This document shows positions 6,101-13,637 of a stretch of 24,227 bases of DNA, one piece after another. The notes under the pieces were generated by a model, which worked only from the letters and a program-made list of their open reading frames with translations, was not told the origin of the DNA and did not search any database. Source of the stretch: Desulfobulbaceae bacterium. Its GTDB lineage: Bacteria; Desulfobacterota; Desulfobulbia; Desulfobulbales; Desulfobulbaceae. The first letter of the stretch is position 1. Each line of letters starts with the position of its first letter. Both the position numbers and the translations under genes were made by a program. Location: positions 1-24,227 of the forward strand of contig DNUE01000051.1 in assembly GCA_003508005.1 (NCBI GenBank), read 5' to 3'.

Positions 6101-7510
6101 TCATTCAAGACGGTGCTGTTTTATTTTCCGCCACAACTTGCTACGTGACCAGCCGAGGGTTTCAGCCGCCCTGGAGCGGTTTCCCCCGGTTTTGGCCAGT
6201 GCTTCCAGGATCATCGCCCGCTCCATCGTCCCCCAGCCGCCCCGGGATGGCACCGCGGGCCATTCAGCGCCGGAAAGGCCGTTTCCGCCGTTGCGCGGCG
6301 GCAGGTTAGGCCGGGAATGGAAGGATTCCTGGGGAACAGCAGTCATGAGGCCGGGAAGATGTTCAGGAAGCACGGTCCCGCCGGGGCAGATGTTGACGGC
6401 GTACTCGACGATGTTTCTCAGTTCCCGCACATTGCCGGGGAAGGCATAGTTCGACAGCATCTGCATGGTTTCATCGCTGAACCCGATGATGTTCTTGTTT
6501 AAATTCTTTTTGAAGGCCACCAGAAAATGGTCCAGCAGCAGGCGGATATCGTCGGCGCGCTCTCGCAGCGGCGGGATGTGGATGCGCAGGACATTGAGCC
6601 GGTAGTACAGATCCTCCCGGAACATCCCGGCCCGTACCCGCTCACCCAGGTTGCGATGGGTGGCGGCGACGATTCGGACGTCAACCTTCTCTTTTTTCGA
6701 GCCCCCCACCGGAAAAAACTCCTTGTCGTCCAGGACGGTCAGCAGCTTCACCTGCAGCGATAGAGGCAGGTCGCCGATTTCAGTAAGAAAAATTGTCCCG
6801 CCGTTGGCAAGGCGAAACATGCCTGGCTTGTCCTTGTCGGCGCCAGTGAAAGCGCCGCGGACATGACCGAACAGTTCGGACTCGAGGAGGGATTCGGGCA
6901 GAGCGCCGCAGTTGACCTTGATGAATGGGTGGCGTGTTCTTTTCGACGCACGGTGAATGGCCTCGGCCACAAGGTCCTTGCCGGTTCCCGTCTCGCCGGT
7001 AACCAGCACCGTGGTATCCGTCCTGGCGGCAATGGGGATGAGTTCGAAAATTTCCTGCATCTTGAGGCTGTGCCCGATGATTTTCTCCTGTCCGGAAAAG
7101 CCATGGACCTTGTTGCCCAGGTCCTTGAGCAGGGAGATGTCCTCCAGGACGAGGATGGAACCATGTGTATCGCCGGTTACGGTTTTCAGGGGGGAAACAT
7201 TAAAGCGGACCGGCGTCCTTCGGCGGTTCTGGCTGATGATGTCTCCCTCGACCGATACGTTTTCCTCGGAAGCAAGAATCTTGGCGACGGCCGCGTCTTC
7301 CATCTTCAGGCTGGCGCGGATGACATATTCGCCCTTGACCCCGGCGACATCGTCCCGGCTGTACCCGATAAGCGCCTCCAGGAAGCGGTTGAGGGTGATG
7401 ACCCGACGCCTGTGGTCCAGCAGCATCACCCCGTGGGGAACCGCATCGATCAGGTTGACAATGTCAAACTCGGCATGACGGGCGGCTTGACCCCTTTGCA
7501 TGTTCTGCAT
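6101..7510 (-). CDS. PAS-domain sigma-54-dependent transcriptional activator (PAS-AAA-Fis HTH)
   Basis: The 469-aa protein has a PAS domain (about 17-125), the sigma-54 interaction AAA+ domain (about 142-370) and a Fis-type helix-turn-helix (about 428-467, ending RSKLWRKIKQ). Walker A is GETGTGKD (172-179), the sigma-54 loop GAFTGA is 219-224, and the arginine-finger region is near RLNVLRIHIPPLRER. The Walker B segment reads GGTIFLTEIGDL (237-248): the aspartate before the conserved glutamate is T243, an odd substitution at a residue that normally helps bind magnesium. The protein should activate -24/-12 promoters from palindromic upstream sites in response to a signal sensed by PAS. The promoter at 2434-2420 is a plausible local target. 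Confidence 0.93.
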   Translation of the reverse strand: MQNMQRGQAARHAEFDIVNLIDAVPHGVMLLDHRRRVITLNRFLEALIGYSRDDVAGVKGEYVIRASLKMEDAAVAKILASEENVSVEGDIISQNRRRTPVRFNVSPLKTVTGDTHGSILVLEDISLLKDLGNKVHGFSGQEKIIGHSLKMQEIFELIPIAARTDTTVLVTGETGTGKDLVAEAIHRASKRTRHPFIKVNCGALPESLLESELFGHVRGAFTGADKDKPGMFRLANGGTIFLTEIGDLPLSLQVKLLTVLDDKEFFPVGGSKKEKVDVRIVAATHRNLGERVRAGMFREDLYYRLNVLRIHIPPLRERADDIRLLLDHFLVAFKKNLNKNIIGFSDETMQMLSNYAFPGNVRELRNIVEYAVNICPGGTVLPEHLPGLMTAVPQESFHSRPNLPPRNGGNGLSGAEWPAVPSRGGWGTMERAMILEALAKTGGNRSRAAETLGWSRSKLWRKIKQHRLE

Positions 7511-7824
7511 CCCGCTTTTTTCCCAAAGTTGTTCCCGTTGTCGGAAACCCTGTTATCGCCCGGATATGGGGAGAAAACTTTCCGTACAGCTTCTGTTGAT
7601 GCTATTCTAAAACAAAAACAAACAAAAATAAAACAAAAGCAGATGCAAAACGTGTAATTATGTTTTATGCCGTTCTTGGCAAGATGTTGCTGGCGGGGTT
7701 TACACTGCTCCCGGTTTTTTCTCTCCGTGGGAACAGAAGCGGCCGGAGATACGGCTGTCAATGGCATCGAGGCTGGCAGGCGATCGGCCGGCCAGGCAGC
7801 ACCTCCAAAATCGGTCCAGCTGTT
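7511..7824. other. Intergenic region between nitroreductase and sigma-54 activator genes, no gene seen
   Basis: This 314-bp gap contains a strongly biased tract (7609-7641) that is A/C-rich on the plus strand and T/G-rich on the minus strand, ending with a TAGAAT (7609-7604 minus) that could be a -10 for the activator gene. No good -35 accompanies it. The overlapping frames give low-complexity or basic nonsense. A TGGCAAG...TTGC near-match on the plus strand at 7676 has one base too few between the blocks to be a sigma-54 promoter. No clear terminator for the nitroreductase gene was seen. Confidence 0.4.
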
Positions 7825-8343
7825 TTACCATTTTCCCTGGTGGACCCGCTCCGGGTTGAAGCGGGTCCGGGCCGGCGGCGGGTCCTTGGGCCAGCCGATG
7901 GCGATTCCGCACATGGGGATGATGTTTTCCGGCAGCTGAAAGAGCTTTCTTACGCCGTTCATCCGCTCCGGCCGGGGGTGGACGCCCAGCCAGCAGGTGC
8001 CCAGGCCCAGCGCGTTGGCGGCGAGGAGGATGTTTTCCGTCGCTGCGCTCAGGTCCTGCAGCATATAGGATTCCAGCTGGTCGTGAGCCTGCCTGATATC
8101 CCCGCACACGACAAAGGCCGCTCCCGCCTGGCGCAGCATCTGGCCGTGCTGCAGGATGTCCGCCAGCCTGTTCAGGTCCGTCTTTTCCCGCAGGACGATG
8201 AAGTGCCAGGGGTCCTTGGCCACCGCGGACGGTGCGGCCATGCCCGCTTGCAGCAGGTCCTGGAGCATTTCCGCCGGCACTTCCCGGTCCTCATATTTGC
8301 GGACACTGCGGCGGCTGAATAGAAAGGCAAGCTTCGGATTCAT
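7825..8343 (-). CDS. Nitroreductase-family flavoprotein
   Basis: The 172-aa protein is of usual length for short FMN-dependent nitroreductases. It starts with the family signature FSRRSVRKYEDREVP, whose arginines and serine contact the FMN phosphate, then AAPSAVAKDPWHFIVL, the active-site loop, and AATENILLAANALGLGTCWLG, the second flavin-binding segment; IGWPKDPPPAR near the end is also typical. It reduces a nitro, quinone or other electron-poor substrate with NAD(P)H; the substrate is unknown. It is cytoplasmic. The ATG has GGAGG only about 4 nt upstream. It is divergent from yceH (132-bp gap) and monocistronic as far as visible. Confidence 0.92.
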   Translation of the reverse strand: MNPKLAFLFSRRSVRKYEDREVPAEMLQDLLQAGMAAPSAVAKDPWHFIVLREKTDLNRLADILQHGQMLRQAGAAFVVCGDIRQAHDQLESYMLQDLSAATENILLAANALGLGTCWLGVHPRPERMNGVRKLFQLPENIIPMCGIAIGWPKDPPPARTRFNPERVHQGKW

Positions 8344-8398
8344 ATCCTCCCCCCTTTTTCTGGTCCGGCACTTTGCCCATGCCGGTTGCCGATTTTGC

Positions 8399-8407
8399 TG
8401 GTATACT
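8399..8407 (+). promoter_or_regulatory. Extended -10 promoter candidate for the yceH gene
   Basis: TGGTATACT (8399-8407) fits an extended -10 element, TG-N followed by TATACT, 69 bp before the ATG at 8476. There is no good -35 at 16-18 bp, which extended -10 promoters can tolerate. It is the best candidate in the divergent gap with the nitroreductase gene. Confidence 0.4.
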
Positions 8408-8475
8408 GCCTGCGACCCATATGAATGAATGGAGCTCTTTTCTTCTTATTATACCTGCCATACAGGAAATCTGCC

Positions 8476-9126
8476 ATGCTGGATTTTGAACTCAACGCTG
8501 TCGAAACGAGGGTGCTGGGCTGCCTCCTGGAAAAAGAGATGGCCACTCCTGAATATTACCCGCTCTCCCTGAATGGCCTGGTTACAGCCTGTAACCAGAA
8601 GTCCAACCGGGAGCCGGTGGTGAGCTTCGACGAGCGGACCGTGGTCCTGGCCCTGGACAGCCTGAAGGACAAGCACCTGGTCTGGCGGAGCGACGCCGCC
8701 AGGGTACCCAAGTACGGGCAGCAGCTGGACAAGAAGTTCAGCCTGATGGCCCAGGAGATGGCGCTTATTTGCCTGCTTCTGCTGCGCGGTCCGCAGACCG
8801 CGGGCGAGCTGCGTGGCCGCTCCGAGCGGTTGTTTCCCTTCGGCGACCTGGATGAGGTCGGCGCCACCCTCCAGGTCCTGGAGGAAATAGGCCTGGTCCG
8901 GAAGCTATCCCGGCAGCCGGGCCGCAAGGAGTCCCGCTATGCGCACCTGCTGGCCGGCGAGCCGGAGAACGTGGAGCCGGTGACTGCAGCGCCGGAGGCG
9001 GCCACCGTGCAGGTCCGGGCGGAAAACGAGCGGTTGGCCGCCCTGGAAGAGGAACTGAAGATCCTGCACAGCGAGCTGGAGGAACTGCGGGCCGCCTTTC
9101 ATGAATTCCGGCGGCAGTTCGACTAA
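8476..9126 (+). CDS. yceH: YceH/UPF0502 family protein (DUF480)
   Basis: The ATG at 8476 is chosen over an upstream in-frame one (8425) because AGGAAA lies about 8 nt before it and the family's conserved N-terminus begins here: LNAVETRVLGCLLEKEMATP. The protein is 216 aa, almost the length of Escherichia coli YceH as I recall it. Other family segments are YPLSLNGLVTACNQKSNREP and RSERLFPFGDLDEV. The fold is two winged-helix domains (about 1-85 and 95-170), then an alanine- and glutamate-rich coiled coil (about 185-216). It is probably nucleic-acid binding; its role is not established. The stop is 15 nt before the Dus start, so the two are likely cotranscribed. Confidence 0.92.
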   Translation: MLDFELNAVETRVLGCLLEKEMATPEYYPLSLNGLVTACNQKSNREPVVSFDERTVVLALDSLKDKHLVWRSDAARVPKYGQQLDKKFSLMAQEMALICLLLLRGPQTAGELRGRSERLFPFGDLDEVGATLQVLEEIGLVRKLSRQPGRKESRYAHLLAGEPENVEPVTAAPEAATVQVRAENERLAALEEELKILHSELEELRAAFHEFRRQFD

Positions 9127-9141
9127 CCGTTCATCCGATCC

Positions 9142-10107
9142 ATGACTGCACCTTCCAATCTTCCCTGGCCGCCGGGGAGTGTTCCCCTGATGCTCGCCCC
9201 CATGCAGGGGTTGACCAACCGGGCCCTGCGCGGCCTGTTTGTCGAGCGCTACCGGCCCGACGTTGTCTTTACCGAATACATCCTGGTCAAGGCGGATGGA
9301 CGTTCGCCCATCTCCAGGAGCGACCGGTTGGAGGTGGCGGCCGGGGAGGGCGGGGTCCCCCTCGTGGTACAGCTGATCGGCGGCGAACCAGAGGCCATGC
9401 TTGCCGCCGCCCGGGCGGTCCAGGAACTCGGCGCGGCCCATCTGAATATCAACCTCGGCTGCCCCTACGGCCGCATGGCCCGGAACTCGGCCGGCGGGAC
9501 CCTGCTGGCGGAGCCGGACCGGCTGGCGGCCCTGCTCAAGCTCTTGCGGCCCGCGATCCGCGGCAGCTTTTCCGTCAAGACGCGTTCCGGGGTCGATAAC
9601 TCATCGCAGCTTCCCGCCCTGGTCGATCTGTTCGAGGAGTGCGGGGTGGATTTCCTGATCGTGCACCCCCGCACTATGCGCCAGCTCTACAGTGGTCTCG
9701 CCGATCACCGGGTGACGGCGGAGGTGGTGCGGCGCACTGCGCTGCCGGTGATCGCCAACGGCGATATCTTCACCGAGGAGGACGGCAGGCGGGTCCTGGC
9801 CCAGACCGGGGCCGCCGGCCTGATGCTCGGCCGGGGGGCCATTGCCGATCCCTTCCTCTTCCAGCGGCTGCGCGGCGGCTACCCGGCTTTCTCGCCTCCC
9901 GAGCAGAAGGCGGCCGAGGTCCGCGACTACCTGCTGGTCCTGCTGTCCAGGTACCAGGAGCTTTTCTGCGGCGAACAGCAGGTGCTGTTCAAGATGAAGG
10001 AGGTGGTGGGCCAGATGCAGGCGCTGGATTCCATCGACGGGGCGCGCCGGCTCCTCAAATGCAGGCGGCTCGCGCATTTCAGCTCCCTGGTGCGCGACCT
10101 TGCGTGA
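9142..10107 (+). CDS. tRNA-dihydrouridine synthase (Dus family)
   Basis: The 321-aa protein is an FMN-dependent TIM-barrel enzyme that reduces uridine to dihydrouridine in tRNA. Seen in order: MLAPMQGLTNRALRGLF (17-33), the phosphate/FMN entry; TEYILVK (44-50); VQLIGGEP (76-83); NINLGCPYGRM (102-112) with catalytic C107; SVKTRSG (144-150) with K146; VHPRT (174-178); and NGDIFTEEDGRRVL (206-219), with GLMLGRGAIADPF as the second phosphate-binding loop. The C-terminal helical domain is short. It is not clearly DusA, DusB or DusC, and the C-terminus is nearest in feel to DusC-like proteins. Its ribosome binding site is weak, so coupling to yceH is likely. Confidence 0.93.
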   Translation: MTAPSNLPWPPGSVPLMLAPMQGLTNRALRGLFVERYRPDVVFTEYILVKADGRSPISRSDRLEVAAGEGGVPLVVQLIGGEPEAMLAAARAVQELGAAHLNINLGCPYGRMARNSAGGTLLAEPDRLAALLKLLRPAIRGSFSVKTRSGVDNSSQLPALVDLFEECGVDFLIVHPRTMRQLYSGLADHRVTAEVVRRTALPVIANGDIFTEEDGRRVLAQTGAAGLMLGRGAIADPFLFQRLRGGYPAFSPPEQKAAEVRDYLLVLLSRYQELFCGEQQVLFKMKEVVGQMQALDSIDGARRLLKCRRLAHFSSLVRDLA

Positions 10108-10137
10108 TCCAGGCCGGTACGCGGAGCGGTTGACACG

Positions 10138-11328
10138 ATGAAGCGCCAGATGCTGGTCACCCTTCTTCTGTCGGTGATGATCGCCCTGCTGGGCATCGGC
10201 ATCATCGTGCCGGTGGTGCCGGTCCTGGCGGTCAGCCTCGGCGCGAGCGGCCTGAGCCTGGGGCTGATCATCGCCGCCTTTTCCTTCAGCCGCACCATCC
10301 TGCAGCCCCTGGTCGGCAGCCTCTCCGACCGCTGGGGCCGGAAAGGATTTCTCCTCTCCGGCCTGCTGGTCTATGCCCTGGTCGGTCTCCTCTTTCCGGA
10401 AGCGACGTCAGTGGTCAACCTGGTCGCCATTCGCGCCCTGCATGGGGTGGGTTCGGCGATGATCGTGCCGGTGGCCATGGCCTATGTCAGCGATATGGCG
10501 CCGATAGGCCAGGAGGGCCGCTACATGGGGATGCTGAATATCGCCATCTTCGCCGGCATCGGCGGCGGGCCTTTGCTCGGCGGCGTCTTTACCGATCTGT
10601 GGGGAATGGCGGCGGCCTTTTACGCCATGTCCGCCTTGAGCATGCTGGCCCTGCTCCTGGTCCTCTTTCAGATGCCCGCCCTGGAGGGGCGCGAACAGAA
10701 GAAACCGCCGCCGGCCCTGCGCAGTGCCCTGGCCAGCATGCTGCGCCGGCAGCGGACCAGGGGGATCCTCCTGGCCCGGATGAGCACCATGATCATCATG
10801 GTGCCGACCATGGCCTTCCTGCCGCTGCTCATGCATCAGTGGTTTGCGGCCAGCGGCAGGCAGATCGGCGTGGTCATCGCCTGCCGGACCCTGGTGAACG
10901 CCCTGCTGCAGACACCGGGCGGCAGGCTGGCGGACCGGTTCGACAAGGTGGTGCTGCTGCGGGCCGGTTGCCTGATCATCAGCATGGTCATCTGCCTGGT
11001 GCCGCTGGCCATCAATTTCTGGTGGCTTCTCCTGCTTTTTGTGGTGCTGGGCACCGGCGAGGCGATTATCTGGCCGGTGCTCGGGGCCCTGGCCACGGAA
11101 GAGGGCCGCAGCTACGGGCAGGGGACGATGATGGGCGTCTTCAGCCTGGCCATGAGCAGCGGCGTGCTGCTGGGCGCCCTGGTGGCGGGAATCAGCTCGG
11201 ACCTGCTGGGCCTGCGCTGGTCCTTCGTGTTCATCGGCGTCATGGTTCTCGTCCTGAGCATTCTGGCCGCTGGTCAGATCAGGAGCGGCGGGCCGCTGCC
11301 GGTGCAGGGGGTCGCGGGCGGGGCCTGA
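10138..11328 (+). CDS. Major facilitator superfamily transporter
   Basis: The 396-aa protein has 12 predicted membrane segments in two halves around a basic cytoplasmic loop (about 180-205). The MFS motif A is GSLSDRWGRKG (60-70) between TM2 and TM3, with a related phrase GRLADRFDK at the start of the second half. A proline-rich TM1 (GIIVPVVPVL) and RALHGVGSAM in TM4 resemble drug or sugar efflux families. It probably exports a small molecule using the proton gradient; the substrate is unknown. It begins 30 nt after the Dus stop on the same strand and converges on hgcB. Confidence 0.92.
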   Translation: MKRQMLVTLLLSVMIALLGIGIIVPVVPVLAVSLGASGLSLGLIIAAFSFSRTILQPLVGSLSDRWGRKGFLLSGLLVYALVGLLFPEATSVVNLVAIRALHGVGSAMIVPVAMAYVSDMAPIGQEGRYMGMLNIAIFAGIGGGPLLGGVFTDLWGMAAAFYAMSALSMLALLLVLFQMPALEGREQKKPPPALRSALASMLRRQRTRGILLARMSTMIIMVPTMAFLPLLMHQWFAASGRQIGVVIACRTLVNALLQTPGGRLADRFDKVVLLRAGCLIISMVICLVPLAINFWWLLLLFVVLGTGEAIIWPVLGALATEEGRSYGQGTMMGVFSLAMSSGVLLGALVAGISSDLLGLRWSFVFIGVMVLVLSILAAGQIRSGGPLPVQGVAGGA

Positions 11329-11336
11329 GGAGGATG

Positions 11337-11358
11337 CAAGGGTAGTGGCCCACCCTTG
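11337..11358. terminator. Hairpin between the converging MFS and hgcB genes
   Basis: The arms CAAGGGT (11337-11343) and ACCCTTG (11352-11358) form a perfect 7-bp stem with an 8-nt loop, exactly in the 30-bp space between the two converging stop codons. There is no U-tract on either side, so it may be a weak bidirectional terminator. Confidence 0.4.
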
Positions 11359-11649
11359 TCAGCAGCAGTTGCCGACCAGTTTCCCGGTAAATTTGGCCAG
11401 CCAGCCCTTGATGATCAGGCCGGCGCAGCCGCAGCGCTCATCCGGGTTGACCAGGATTGCCGCCGCCGGACAGTTTCGGGCGCAGGCCTTGCACTCCATG
11501 CAGGCGTTGTAATCGACGATTTGCGCCTTTTTTTCCTCCAGGGCAAAGATCCGGTGCGGGCAAACCGTTACGCACATCCCGCAGCCGATGCACGCCTCCG
11601 TATCGAGCTGAAGGATGGCTACCCCGTCGATGTATCTGAAGCCTTTCAT
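11359..11649 (-). CDS. hgcB: HgcB, ferredoxin-like mercury-methylation protein
   Basis: The 96-aa protein has two 4Fe-4S motifs: CIGCGMCVTVCP (C20, C23, C26, C30) and CMECKACARNCP (C50, C53, C56, C60). It then carries the extra cysteine C73 (in ERCGC, with C75) and the C-terminal pair C95-C96, all hallmarks of HgcB rather than of a general ferredoxin. HgcB is thought to reduce the corrinoid of HgcA and to bind mercury through its cysteines. The ATG is 6 nt after the hgcA stop and lacks a clear ribosome binding site, so it is translationally coupled. The pairing with HgcA makes the call nearly certain. Confidence 0.95.
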   Translation of the reverse strand: MKGFRYIDGVAILQLDTEACIGCGMCVTVCPHRIFALEEKKAQIVDYNACMECKACARNCPAAAILVNPDERCGCAGLIIKGWLAKFTGKLVGNCC

Positions 11650-11655
11650 CTGTTT

Positions 11656-12861
11656 TTATCCGGCAAAGGGTGCGGCCAGCCACAGGAGCAGGGCCGCAGC
11701 AATAGCTCCCGCCTGGACCGTCAGCCCGAGCCGCATTTCCTTTTCCACCCCGGAGAGCGAGGTGAAGGGAGTGGAGCCGGTAAAGTTCATGGCCATGGAG
11801 GAGGTTACGGCAACAATCCACAGCCAGAGGCCTGCACCGGGCAGGGACCAGACGGTTTCGTTAAGGCAGAGGATATACGCCAGCCCGAAGATTCCGCCCA
11901 CCTGCACCCCCTTGAGCCAGAACTGCCTGCTCGGGAGCCAGGGCAGGAACAGCGGGGTTATCAGCGCCCCGGCCATGATGGCGAGAAGGGTGGCGCCGGT
12001 GGCGACCAGTCCACGCTGCCAGGCTGCCTGCAGGGAAAAGATCTCCGGGCCGATGCCGGAGAGCAAAAAAGTTATCAGGGTAGCCAGGGCCAACGGCTTC
12101 CAGATCAGGGAGATCTCCACCGGCACCAGGACCAGCCGCTCGGCAAGGGAAAAGGTGACCGTGCGCATCGCCTCGTCCGCCTGCCTGTTGTTTGCGAGAA
12201 ATCTCCGAATGTCCGCGGCCCGGAGCGGACCGAAGATTCCGGCAAAGCCGCATTTTTTCTTCAGGTCGCGGGCCGCAACACCGGTGGCCCCCAACTGGGG
12301 CAGGATCAGTTCCCGGTGGCTCACGATTTGTGCGAGTCTGGTCCGCCCTACCTGCAGGCTTATCTCGTCCGCGCAGAAGGTCCCTTTGCCCGCCGCGCAC
12401 CAGACGTTGATTCCCCGGGTGTCGGCGACCAGAATCCAGGCGGCGAGCCCGGCCAGTTCCCGTCGCAGGGTGTCAAAGCTCAGCTTGTAGTTGGCGGTCA
12501 CCAGCACCGGCGACTTGGGTCCCGCATCGCCCACGCAGTAGAGGCCGGGGTTGACCTTGTAGCCGCTGCGGAAGATGCCCGTCCGCGCCCGGACCGTGCC
12601 CAGCCAGTCCTGTCGGCTGAGAGAGACGGCCACCCTCGGCACTGGCCCGGCAGGGGTCTCGGCAAAGCCCTCTACATAGGGACTGATGGTGTAGCCGGGC
12701 AGTTCATGGACTCCGGACCTGGGGTCGGGCTTGGGGCCTCAGCAAGGGGCATCGTCCCTGCACTCCGACGCAGCCGGAGGCAGAACGTCGGCGCCCGTCA
12801 GTGGGCCGGCTGATTGCAGCGAAATTACTTGCGGAGAAGGTTGGGTATGCGGGAGGTTCAC
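11656..12861 (-). CDS. hgcA: HgcA, corrinoid mercury methyltransferase; probable selenocysteine at TGA 12741-12739
   Basis: HgcA passes a methyl group from its corrinoid to Hg(II). The cap-helix motif NVWCAAGK is seen with its key cysteine (C155 if translation starts at GTG 12861), flanked by VLVTANYKLSFD and GINVWC. About five membrane segments fill the C-terminal half. The conserved N-terminal segment PGYTISPYVEGF...TPAGPVPRV lies upstream of the first in-frame ATG/GTG/TTG (GTG 12642). The frame continues upstream through a TGA into PAASECRDDAPC and on to GTG 12861, which has purine-rich GGAAG before it. Read through, the protein is 401 aa with Cys40-Sec41. Alternatives are a CTG start at 12702 (348 aa, GGAG 8 nt upstream) or a sequence error. 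Family identity is near certain; the start and Sec are moderate. From C155 to the end is 246 residues, as in known HgcA. Confidence 0.9.
12709..12741 (-). promoter_or_regulatory. Candidate bacterial SECIS element with its UGA codon in hgcA
   Basis: Counting the U of UGA (12741) as 1, bases 16-21 (GACCCC) pair with 28-33 (GGAGUC) with one C-A mismatch (19 with 30), leaving a 6-nt apical loop AGGUCC (22-27). The Escherichia coli fdhF SECIS, as I recall it, has the loop AGGUCU with its GU about one base closer to the UGA. Loop sequence and distance thus match well. The stem is short, the mismatch replaces the usual bulged U, and a rival fold (CCGACC with GGUCCGG) exists. Candidate only. Confidence 0.5.
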
Positions 12862-12945
12862 GATTTTCTTTCTTCCAAGCCAATCTGAATAGGTCAGCAG
12901 AAAAGGATTTTCATAATGGTTGCAGGTTCGGGAAAATGAAATGAC

Positions 12946-12971
12946 CGAAAAGCCTCCCCCGGACAGGGGAG
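12946..12971 (-). terminator. Intrinsic terminator after the ACT-domain gene
   Basis: On the minus strand, CTCCCC (12971-12966) and GGGGAG (12959-12954) form a stem with a short loop, followed by GGC and a short TTTT run (12950-12947). It lies 37 nt past the ACT gene stop and 85 nt before the proposed hgcA start. It therefore probably separates the two units, so hgcA should have its own promoter in the next 80 nt; only a weak TTCATT/TTATGA candidate is visible. Confidence 0.5.
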
Positions 12972-13007
12972 CTGCATGGCATCAACACAAAATCTGGGAA
13001 CAGGCTT

Positions 13008-13463
13008 TTAGTATTTCATGTAGTGAAACGGCTCGATATCGGCCAGGGCCTGCGACGAGAGAAGTTCGAACTTTGCTTTCTGCAGCAGATCCTGCACGCG
13101 GACCGTGTCGGAAACCTCCAGCACGAACACCGCCTTCACCCTGCTTTCGATGACAAAGCCGTAGGCATTTTCTATGTTGATGTTTTCAGCGGCAAGATAC
13201 TGCACCAGCCTGTCCAGTCCTCCCGGCTGATCGGTAATCAGAATCGCCAGCACCTCCCTGAGCTCGGCATCGACGCCGTCTCGGTTCAAGGCCCTTTTCG
13301 CCCGCTCCGGGTCGTCCACAATCAGGTTGAAAAAGCCACGCTCGCCGAAGGAGGATATGGTGGTGGCCCGGATGTTTATTTTCTCGCGGGCAAGCACGGC
13401 GGTGACCCGGGCAAGCATGCCCGGCTTGTTGTCCGCCGGTATTCTCACCTGATAGGCTTTCAT
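13008..13463 (-). CDS. Tandem ACT-domain protein
   Basis: The ATG at 13463 begins MKAYQVRIPADNKPGMLARV, the typical start of an ACT domain, with GGGA about 10 nt upstream. The much longer frame that extends upstream is rejected because it runs antisense to dctP. The 151-aa protein has two ACT domains (about 1-70 and 71-140); the second is marked by ITDQPGGLDRLVQYLA and IENAYGFVIES. ACT pairs bind amino acids and control enzymes or regulators. No catalytic domain is fused here. Similar proteins sit beside aryl-CoA ligases in other anaerobes, but no such gene is near. It is transcribed divergently from dctP. Confidence 0.9.
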   Translation of the reverse strand: MKAYQVRIPADNKPGMLARVTAVLAREKINIRATTISSFGERGFFNLIVDDPERAKRALNRDGVDAELREVLAILITDQPGGLDRLVQYLAAENINIENAYGFVIESRVKAVFVLEVSDTVRVQDLLQKAKFELLSSQALADIEPFHYMKY

Positions 13464-13506
13464 AGAATCGGTCCCTTTGCTGGAGGATTGATAATTGCCT
13501 GTTTCA

Positions 13507-13543
13507 TATGGTACTTGCAACTTGCAGCCAAATACCATAAACT
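13507..13543 (+). promoter_or_regulatory. Sigma-70-type promoter of dctP overlapped by an inverted repeat
   Basis: TTGCAA (13515-13520) and TAAACT (13538-13543) are separated by 17 bp, giving a leader of about 88 nt before the dctP ATG. The arms TATGGTA (13507-13513) and TACCATA (13533-13539) form a perfect 7-bp inverted repeat spaced by 19 bp; the right arm overlaps the -10. Its position would suit a repressor operator. Regulator unknown. Confidence 0.5.
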
Positions 13544-13637
13544 GCCCTGAAAATTTTGGCCTTTTGCCGGGCTCAAATTTTCTCTCGCGCCGCTCTACGC
13601 ACCCCCACATAATACCCTTTTTTATTTGGAGGAACAC

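Noticed and set aside
5690..7510. A nitrogenase-related cluster, suggested by the NifX/NafY-like protein
   Set aside because: No nif structural or assembly genes are in the window; the neighbours are signalling proteins.
7676..7689. Possible sigma-54 promoter TGGCAAG...TTGC on the plus strand
   Set aside because: Spacing between the blocks is one base short, which sigma-54 does not tolerate, and no plus-strand gene follows.
12640..12642. GTG at 12642 as the true hgcA start
   Set aside because: It would drop conserved HgcA-like residues immediately upstream (PGYTIS to TPAGP) and has no clear ribosome binding site.
11356..12813. 485-codon open frame on the plus strand
   Set aside because: Antisense to hgcAB; the minus-strand proteins have unmistakable motifs.
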